A DNA stretch of 10,487 bases, from contig JAFTKI010000021.1 of assembly GCA_017453335.1 (NCBI GenBank), forward strand, positions 1 through 10,487. The letters run 5' to 3'. Made by a program: the position numbers and the translations under genes. The notes below the pieces were generated by a model. The model worked only from the letters and a program-made list of their open reading frames with translations. It was not told where the DNA came from and ran no database searches. Origin of the DNA: Clostridia bacterium (lineage in GTDB: Bacteria; Bacillota_A; Clostridia; Oscillospirales; CAG-272). Positions 5,837-10,487 of this stretch are shown here, piece by piece. The first letter of the stretch is position 1, and the number at the start of each line of letters is the position of its first letter.

Positions 5837-7492
5837 ATGGAAGAACTGGAAAGAAATTTTATACTTGATATCATTGATGACGATCTTTCGAAAAATCCCG
5901 ATCTGAAGATCCATACCCGCTTTCCTCCCGAACCCAACGGATATTTGCACATTGGCTCGGTAAAAGCGATCTGCATCAACACCGATATTGCCAACAAATA
6001 CAAGGGACTTTTCAATCTGCGCTATGACGATACCAACCCCGCCAAGGAATCCGACGAGTTCGTTCGCTCCATCCGCGAGGACTTGGAATGGCTGGGTGCC
6101 AGCCCCACAGGCGGTGTCTTCTATGGATCGGACTACTTCGGCAAGTGCTATGAATTTGCGGTTCAGCTCATCAAGCAGGGTGACGCTTACGTTTGCGACC
6201 TTTCCAAGGACGATCTTGCCGATTACAAGGGAACCGACCGCGCACAGGCATCCAAAGAGTCGCCGTACCGTAACAGAACGGTGGAAGAAAACCTGGAGCT
6301 GTTTGAGCGCATGAGAGCGGGCGAATTTCCCGACGGTGCGCGTACCTTGCGTGCAAAGATCGATCCCTCGTCCGACAATCCCTATCTGCGCGATCCCGTT
6401 ATCTACCGCATCAAGCACATCCACCATCACCGCCAGGGTGACGAGTGGTGTGTTTACCCCATGTATGACTTTGCACATCCCATTCAGGATGCGCTGGAAG
6501 GAATTACACATTCGCTTTGCTCCAGCGAATTCCGCAACCACCGTCCGCTTTATGATTGGGTTGTTGATAAGATCGGCTTTGAGAAAAAGCCGCACCAGTG
6601 GGAGTTCGGCCGCATGAATATCACCTACACCGTCATGTCCAAGAGATACCTGCGCCAGTTGGTTGAGGAAGGTCACGTGGACGGCTGGGACGATCCCCGT
6701 CTGCCTACCCTGTGCGGTCTGCGCCGCCGCGGCTACACGCCCTCTGCCCTCTTTACCTTCGTACGCGAGGCAGGTGTAACCAATACCGACCACACCGTTG
6801 ATATCCGTCAGCTTGAGGCTTGCGTGCGTGACGACCTGAACGAAAATGCACCGCGCCGTGTTGGTATCGTCAACCCCATCAAGGTGATCATCGATAACTA
6901 TCCCGAGGACCGCGAAGAAATGATCGCGCTTCCAAACCATCCGCAAAAGCCCGAGCTTGGCACACGTAACCTTCCCATGACACGTGAGGTATACATTGAC
7001 GCCGATGACTTTGCCGAGGTTCCGCCTCCCAAGTTCTTCCGTCTCAAGCCCGATGGCGAGGTGCGTCTGATGGGTGGTTATATCATCAAATACGCAGGCA
7101 TTGAAAAGAACGAGGACGGATCGATCAAGTGCATCCACGCAACCGCCGATCTGGAAACCGGCAACGGAATGCCCGCCGACGGCAGAAAGATCAAGGGTAC
7201 CATCCACTGGCTGTCCGCAAAATATGCACGCCCCGCGACCTTGATGCTGTACGAACGTCTCTTCAACATTGAGAACACCGCAGATGTTCCCGAAGGAAAG
7301 ACCTATCTGGACTTCCTCAATCCCGATTCGCTTGCAAAGCTGGAGAACGCCGTTGTGGAACCCAGTCTTGACGAAGCTGCTCCCGGCGAAAGATTCCAGT
7401 TTGTGCGCACCGGTTACTTCTGCAAGGATACCAAGAACGCAAACACCTTTAACCGCATCGTTGGCTTGAAGGACAGTTTCCCGAAAAAATAA
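5837..7492 (+). CDS. glnS: Glutaminyl-tRNA synthetase
   Basis: Class I synthetase of 551 residues (E. coli GlnS has 554) that attaches glutamine to tRNA(Gln). The HIGH-type motif is PPEPNGYLHIGS (30-41), which is characteristic of GlnRS, and the KMSKS-type motif is VMSKR (266-270). LRYDDTNP (61-68) and DPVIYRI (186-192) are also typical. The C-terminal anticodon-binding barrels contain LYERLFNIEN and end with FQFVRTGYFCKDT and FNRIVGLKDS, closely matching the E. coli ending. The ATG at 5837 is preferred: it gives MEELERNFIL, like known family N-termini. An in-frame TTG at 5825 is only 2 nt from AAAGG (5818-5822) and too close to be used. Adjacent to gltX; GlnRS is less usual in Firmicutes than the GatCAB route. 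Confidence 0.95.
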   Translation: MEELERNFILDIIDDDLSKNPDLKIHTRFPPEPNGYLHIGSVKAICINTDIANKYKGLFNLRYDDTNPAKESDEFVRSIREDLEWLGASPTGGVFYGSDYFGKCYEFAVQLIKQGDAYVCDLSKDDLADYKGTDRAQASKESPYRNRTVEENLELFERMRAGEFPDGARTLRAKIDPSSDNPYLRDPVIYRIKHIHHHRQGDEWCVYPMYDFAHPIQDALEGITHSLCSSEFRNHRPLYDWVVDKIGFEKKPHQWEFGRMNITYTVMSKRYLRQLVEEGHVDGWDDPRLPTLCGLRRRGYTPSALFTFVREAGVTNTDHTVDIRQLEACVRDDLNENAPRRVGIVNPIKVIIDNYPEDREEMIALPNHPQKPELGTRNLPMTREVYIDADDFAEVPPPKFFRLKPDGEVRLMGGYIIKYAGIEKNEDGSIKCIHATADLETGNGMPADGRKIKGTIHWLSAKYARPATLMLYERLFNIENTADVPEGKTYLDFLNPDSLAKLENAVVEPSLDEAAPGERFQFVRTGYFCKDTKNANTFNRIVGLKDSFPKK

Positions 7493-7555
7493 CAGCATAC
7501 CAAGGGGATAAGCCAAGGTTTGCCTTCCATAAAGCGAGGTTTACCTGCCGCAAAA

Positions 7556-7595
7556 ACAAAAGGAGTACGGACAGTTTTGTTCGTACTCCTTTTGT
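7556..7595. terminator. Bidirectional terminator between convergent glnS and the XRE gene
   Basis: ACAAAAGGAGTACG (7556-7569) and CGTACTCCTTTTGT (7582-7595) form a perfect 14-bp stem with a 12-nt loop. On the minus strand the stem runs into a T-rich tail (TTTTGTTTTTG), good for the XRE gene ending at 7626. On the plus strand it has a shorter TTTT within the stem end and can serve gltX-glnS. Confidence 0.85.
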
Positions 7596-7625
7596 TGTAT
7601 AACGAAAACTACGCGATAGCGAGGA

Positions 7626-8801
7626 TTACTGCTGTAATTTTGACACCCATATATTCCAACGGGGATCGGCTTCCATTTCAGTTTTTATAACATCACATTC
7701 GGGAACACACCACCAAGGCCAATCTTCCGCAAGGCTCATGTGAGATGTTTCAATCACATCGGAATCGCTTTTCCATGTTTCATGCCGAACCAATTTAATG
7801 AGTGGAGCAGTATAGTATCCTGCTTCCTTGCTATGGCTTTCATCAAAAAGTTGGAAATGTAAAAGCGCATAGTCCAATGAAATAAATGCTTCATCTTTTT
7901 TACCGTCTAACCACAAATACAAGGAAAGTAACGTATAGACACGTGCAATATAGGAATGATGCAATCCACAATTGCCATCGGTGCAAACCGTATTAAATAT
8001 TTCGATAGCAGCGCGCAAGCTTTGCACTTTTTCTGTGACGGATAGATTCTTTTCATTGGCGATCACACCGCTGACCATAAGCTCAGAACAAGCTCTAACC
8101 ATTTTCAGCAAGGCCTCGCCATAAGCCTGGGCGCGTTTTTTTCCGTCCATCGCCTTAGCTTTGAGAAATTCTCTTGCACCGTAGATATTAGGGGCGGATT
8201 CAATAACATCAAGTGCTCTTGTGTGTTCGCCGGTATTCAAATACAGCTGGGTAAGTTCGCGAATCACACGATGACGCGGCTCACCGTTTTCCATTGTTTT
8301 CAGTAATTTCTCATAAAGAGATATTGCCTCTTTCCATTCGGTGTAAGTTCGATGTTTTTCAACATCCAAAACATCGTATCCATCGGCATCCGATAAATGA
8401 TATTCTCCATAGCGAACATATCCTGCATTGTACAATACCGAGGCGAGGCACAACATAATTTTTTCGTTGCCCGGAAATTCAATCAGAGCATTTCTTGCAA
8501 GTGAAATACACTCATCGATATTGATATCCTCGCCGTTGTTTTGGTAATTCATCTGATCAATTTTATTAGCCAACTCGTCAATTTTTTTCGATCGCTCGTT
8601 GTTGTAACCAAATAGTTCGTCAATTGAAATGCCGAAATAATTTGCGATGGACGGAATCATTTCCATATCGGGATAGCCACCGTTTGCTTCCCATCGAGAA
8701 ACCGCTTGCGATGTCACTCCGATTGCCTCGGCAAGTGCTTCTTGTGTGCGTCCGTCACGGCGGCGTAGTTCACGTATTTTTTGTCCTAAATCAAGTTGCA
8801 T
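7626..8801 (-). CDS. XRE-family transcriptional regulator with long helical C-terminal domain
   Basis: A 391-residue protein. Residues 6-61 are an XRE/Cro-CI helix-turn-helix: KIRELRRRDGRTQEALAEAI, then GVTSQAVSRWEANGGYPD and IPSIANYFGISIDELFGY. The remaining ~320 residues look helical with TPR-like spacing, and end in a tryptophan-rich tail (EDWPWWCVPECDV, then WNIWVSKLQQ). Such proteins are usually repressors or activators whose C-terminal part binds a peptide or partner; the signal here is unknown. The start is the ATG at 8801, which has an ideal GGAGGT site 6 nt upstream; an upstream in-frame ATG at 8822 lacks one. The gene looks more AT-rich than gltX-glnS by eye, so it may have been acquired. 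It has its own promoter and is convergent with glnS. Confidence 0.88.
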   Translation of the reverse strand: MQLDLGQKIRELRRRDGRTQEALAEAIGVTSQAVSRWEANGGYPDMEMIPSIANYFGISIDELFGYNNERSKKIDELANKIDQMNYQNNGEDINIDECISLARNALIEFPGNEKIMLCLASVLYNAGYVRYGEYHLSDADGYDVLDVEKHRTYTEWKEAISLYEKLLKTMENGEPRHRVIRELTQLYLNTGEHTRALDVIESAPNIYGAREFLKAKAMDGKKRAQAYGEALLKMVRACSELMVSGVIANEKNLSVTEKVQSLRAAIEIFNTVCTDGNCGLHHSYIARVYTLLSLYLWLDGKKDEAFISLDYALLHFQLFDESHSKEAGYYTAPLIKLVRHETWKSDSDVIETSHMSLAEDWPWWCVPECDVIKTEMEADPRWNIWVSKLQQ

Positions 8802-8807
8802 AAAAGT

Positions 8808-8813
8808 ACCTCC
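8808..8813 (-). promoter_or_regulatory. Ribosome binding site deciding the XRE start
   Basis: GGAGGT on the minus strand, 6 nt before the ATG at 8801. It overlaps the region that a start at 8822 would translate, so it supports the shorter protein. Confidence 0.75.
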
Positions 8814-8824
8814 AGAATTCATTT

Positions 8825-8832
8825 CACCGGTG
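8825..8832. promoter_or_regulatory. CACCGGTG palindrome at the XRE transcription start, candidate operator
   Basis: An 8-bp perfect palindrome lies directly downstream of the -10 hexamer of the XRE promoter, where transcription should begin. XRE regulators often bind their own promoter, so this could be an autoregulatory site. No second copy is obvious nearby, and the assignment is inference. Confidence 0.3.
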
Positions 8833-8839
8833 TGATTTC

Positions 8840-8867
8840 ATTATAGCACATATTTTAGAAAAAACAA
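8840..8867 (-). promoter_or_regulatory. Sigma-A promoter of the XRE regulator gene
   Basis: On the minus strand: a perfect -10 TATAAT (8845-8840) with extended TGC before it, and a weak -35 TTGTTT (8867-8862) at a 16-nt spacing. It lies about 40 nt before the ATG at 8801. Confidence 0.7.
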
Positions 8868-8919
8868 TTATCAATTCATTGTTTCAAATTCAAGGATTAC
8901 TTGAATCACATGGCAGCAC

Positions 8920-8954
8920 AAAAAAAGACACAACCGAAAAATCAGCCATGTCTT
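8920..8954 (-). terminator. Minus-strand intrinsic terminator in the 8802-9116 intergenic region
   Basis: On the minus strand AAGACA (8954-8949) pairs with TGTCTT (8930-8925). An inner part, GGCTGA with TCGGTT, can extend the stem using G-U pairs, and a T run follows to 8920. It points the same way as the XRE gene but lies upstream of that gene's promoter, so it must end some other transcript. Confidence 0.55.
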
Positions 8955-8965
8955 AGAAAATCGCT

Positions 8966-9013
8966 TTATCGCAGGTACTCCAACCGCTTCTCCTCTTCTT
9001 TTGTGAATATCCG
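8966..9013 (-). pseudogene. Possible 3' remnant of a lost minus-strand gene
   Basis: A short open stretch on the minus strand encodes RIFTKEEEKRLEYLR and then a TAA stop (8968-8966), 11 nt before the terminator at 8954. The peptide looks like an ordinary protein C-terminus, and the stop-then-terminator spacing is that of a real gene end. Going upstream, an in-frame stop occurs at 9016-9014 and no start codon is present. I read it as a gene tail left after a deletion or insertion; the parent family is not recognised. Confidence 0.25.
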
Positions 9014-9053
9014 TTAAATTTTCCTTAAAATGCATAAGAATGCCTTAATTCAG

Positions 9054-9082
9054 TTGACAAACGGCAAAAACTGTGTTAAAAT
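9054..9082 (+). promoter_or_regulatory. Sigma-A promoter of the barrel-protein gene
   Basis: A perfect -35 TTGACA (9054-9059), a 17-nt spacer and -10 TAAAAT (9077-9082, 5 of 6), with TGT before the -10 as an extended element. It lies 34 nt before the ATG at 9117. Confidence 0.8.
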
Positions 9083-9116
9083 TTTTCTATCATCTTCTGA
9101 AAGTGAGGATCCCTAA

Positions 9117-10277
9117 ATGAAGGATTATCTGATGAAAAATGCTCCGATCCGTTTTGCAAACCGAATCGACGGAGATTGTGTGAATGAACGTGACGGAAAA
9201 AAGATCGAAAACGGAATTGAGATTCCGATCACGGTGGAAGCCCCCGCAAATTGCGAAGTGGTACTCAACGGCAAGCCGATGAAATACGCAAACGGGGTTT
9301 ACAATGCCGATGTCAAGATCTACGGCTACCGCAATACCCTGCTTGCCGAGGATCGCACCAACGGAACCGAAGCAAAGATCGTGTTGCTCTACATCCCGAA
9401 TGCAATTGGAAAATACCGTTTTTCCTCGGACGACAACCTCCTGTTTTTGCAGGACATTACCGAGCATCAGGACACCTACAAGTCGATTTTTGAGAATCCC
9501 TATCTCGCCATTTACAAAAAGGCACACGACCTGTATGGCGCAAAGGTACATCTGAACCTCTTTTATGAGTTTGATGAAAAAGCGAGAAAGCGTTTTTCAC
9601 CCGACCGCACCTACTTCAACCTGTCGATGATGACCGACAAATTCAAGGACGAGTTTGCCGCCAACGCCGATTGGCTGAAGCTGGCATTCCATGCCAATTC
9701 CGAAAACCCCGCCTATCCCTACTCCGAAGCAACTGCGGAGAAGATCACCGAGGATTGCATCCGCATTCACCGTGAGATCATTCGTTTTGCGGGTAAAGCT
9801 TCGATCAGCAACACCACAACCACGCATTTCGGCAGCGGAAACCGCGAATGTATTCGCGCCCTGCGTTCGATGGGCTACACTTCCCTTACGGGCTACTTTA
9901 CGCTCAGAGATGGAAAATCATGGGTTTCCTACTACACGCCCGATGACGTATGCGAGCATGCACAAACCAGAGATTTCTGGTATGACACCGAGGAAGATAT
10001 GCTGTTTGGCCGCATTGACCGCGTAACCAACATGGGTACCTTGGAATCGGTGATGAATGACGTAGTTGAGACTGCAACCCACCCCAACAAAGGCGGCTTT
10101 GTTTCGGTGATGATCCACGAGCAATATTTCTACAAGGACTATACTATCCATCTGCCCGACTTTGCAGACCGTATTCTGGAGCCTTGCCGTTACCTTTGGG
10201 AGCATGGATACGTTGGCTCACACATCACCGAGGCAACGAACGAACCCAATCTGTGCGAAAATCCCCTGTTCCAATAA
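9117..10277 (+). CDS. Uncharacterised protein resembling the NodB/polysaccharide-deacetylase barrel superfamily
   Basis: A 386-residue protein with no signal peptide or membrane segment, so probably cytoplasmic. Residues about 33-95 look like a beta-sandwich (VVLNGKPMKYANGVYNADV, ending AKIVLLYIP). Residues about 100-375 look like an alternating beta/alpha barrel. Possible active-site segments are FSSDDNLLFLQDI (D105, D106), KVHLNLFY (H145), LAFHANSENP (H192), TTTTHFGSGN (H237) and VMIHEQYFY (H334, E335). Their order recalls the motifs of glycoside hydrolase/deacetylase barrels, but the classical NodB TFDDG and HSxxH motifs are not intact, so activity and substrate are unknown. The ATG at 9117 is preceded by GAGG (9105-9108) at 8-nt spacing. 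A second ATG at 9132 has no better site. It is monocistronic, with its own promoter and terminator. Confidence 0.7.
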   Translation: MKDYLMKNAPIRFANRIDGDCVNERDGKKIENGIEIPITVEAPANCEVVLNGKPMKYANGVYNADVKIYGYRNTLLAEDRTNGTEAKIVLLYIPNAIGKYRFSSDDNLLFLQDITEHQDTYKSIFENPYLAIYKKAHDLYGAKVHLNLFYEFDEKARKRFSPDRTYFNLSMMTDKFKDEFAANADWLKLAFHANSENPAYPYSEATAEKITEDCIRIHREIIRFAGKASISNTTTTHFGSGNRECIRALRSMGYTSLTGYFTLRDGKSWVSYYTPDDVCEHAQTRDFWYDTEEDMLFGRIDRVTNMGTLESVMNDVVETATHPNKGGFVSVMIHEQYFYKDYTIHLPDFADRILEPCRYLWEHGYVGSHITEATNEPNLCENPLFQ

Positions 10278-10284
10278 AAAATTC

Positions 10285-10318
10285 AGAGCAGATGTCAAAA
10301 AAAGGCATCTGCTCTTTT
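10285..10318 (+). terminator. Intrinsic terminator of the barrel-protein gene
   Basis: AGAGCAGATG (10285-10294) pairs perfectly with CATCTGCTCT (10306-10315) across an 11-nt loop and is followed by TTT. It starts 8 nt after the stop codon. Confidence 0.88.
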
Positions 10319-10334
10319 AGTAAAGGAAAATACG

Positions 10335-10359
10335 AAAACCCCGCCATAGTGGCGGGGTT
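10335..10359 (-). terminator. GC-rich hairpin, terminator facing the minus strand
   Basis: AACCCCGCC (10337-10345) and GGCGGGGTT (10351-10359) form a perfect 9-bp stem with a 5-nt loop. The T run (GGGGTTTTC) lies only on the minus strand, so it should stop transcripts entering from the right, implying a minus-strand gene beyond the window. Confidence 0.65.
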
Positions 10360-10425
10360 CAAAATAGGCTATGCCGATGGGCAGAAGAAAAAGCAAAAGT
10401 CAGCGCAGAATATTTTTGTGGGAAA

Positions 10426-10487
10426 GGCTCCCTTGTGTAAAGGGAGCTGTCAGCGAAGCTGACTGAGGGATTGTTTTGTGTGGATTA
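10426..10487. repeat. Two-hairpin intergenic repeat element, cut by the window edge
   Basis: The first hairpin pairs GCTCCCTT (10427-10434) with AAGGGAGC (10440-10447). The second, directly after, pairs GTCAGC (10449-10454) with GCTGAC (10458-10463) around GAA. The following text TGAGGGATTGTTTTG completes a pattern I recognise from intergenic repeats of many gut Clostridia, probably of MITE or REP type. No second copy lies in this window, so its repetitive nature rests on memory and not on the sequence itself. Confidence 0.55.

Noticed and set aside
4399..7516. Two long minus-strand reading frames (538 and 567 codons) opposite gltX and glnS
   Set aside because: They lie exactly antisense to two genes with clear synthetase motifs and arise from the codon bias of those genes. 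Their translations show no recognisable domain and no supporting ribosome binding site.
7497..7555. Short repeated text AAGGTTTGCCTT and GAGGTTTACCT after glnS
   Set aside because: The stems are only 3-4 bp and the similarity between the two copies is weak; it may be chance or a decayed repeat, but it cannot be supported.
8888..8906. 7-bp inverted repeat ATTCAAG/CTTGAAT between the XRE gene and the upstream terminator
   Set aside because: It has no T run on either strand and no link to a promoter element; an isolated 7-bp repeat in AT-rich DNA is easily due to chance.
8871..9035. Minus-strand reading frame of 54 codons starting MHFKENLTDIHKRRG, with a weak AAGG before it
   Set aside because: It runs straight through the intrinsic terminator at 8954-8920, becomes a hydrophobic low-quality peptide there, and lacks a convincing promoter. 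A remnant of another frame fits the terminator better.
10367..10465. Small plus-strand reading frame MPMGRRKSKSQRR running into the terminal repeat
   Set aside because: Half of it is the hairpin repeat, it has no ribosome binding site, and it follows directly after two terminators. Such peptides are a common artefact of these repeats.

Overview
The window looks like chromosomal DNA of an endospore-forming, probably gut-dwelling member of the Clostridia (Firmicutes). Three things point there: a complete spoIIA sporulation operon, a BspA-like leucine-rich-repeat lipoprotein with CxxC repeats of a kind common in gut Clostridia, and several near-consensus sigma-A promoters with Gram-positive ribosome binding sites. 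Base composition is moderate, and the core genes look richer in G+C than the accessory genes by eye. The exact genus cannot be fixed from this sequence.

Left part (1-3332, mostly minus strand). The 5' end of a small membrane protein gene (probably DUF2975) runs off the left edge, behind a fully consensus promoter and a 19-bp palindrome. Next comes the tricistronic operon spoIIAA-spoIIAB-sigF, which controls the first forespore-specific sigma factor, with an intrinsic terminator overlapping the sigF stop. Upstream of it is a possible Spo0A-controlled promoter. Then there is a lipoprotein gene with an N/D/Q-rich linker encoded by a 12-bp tandem repeat, two 41-residue cysteine repeats and BspA-like repeats; it has its own promoter and terminator.

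Middle part (3402-7595, plus strand). A metallo-beta-lactamase-fold hydrolase gene, starting at TTG behind a strong promoter, is followed closely by gltX (glutamyl-tRNA synthetase, long form) and glnS (glutaminyl-tRNA synthetase). No clear promoter is visible between the three, so they may be co-transcribed. The gltX-glnS pair suggests that Gln-tRNA(Gln) is charged directly, rather than only through the GatCAB amidotransferase route. A bidirectional terminator ends the block.

Right part (7626-10487). A more AT-rich, minus-strand XRE-type regulator with a long helical C-terminal domain sits opposite a plus-strand gene for a cytoplasmic protein that resembles the NodB/polysaccharide-deacetylase barrel superfamily. 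The 315-bp gap between them holds both promoters and what looks like the 3' end and terminator of a lost minus-strand gene. After the last gene come a plus-strand terminator, a minus-strand-facing terminator, and a two-hairpin intergenic repeat cut by the window edge.

No tRNA, rRNA, CRISPR array, insertion sequence or riboswitch could be supported. The window is mostly housekeeping and sporulation genes. The less ordinary items are the barrel protein at 9117, the gene remnant beside it, the palindrome upstream of the left-edge gene and the terminal repeat.
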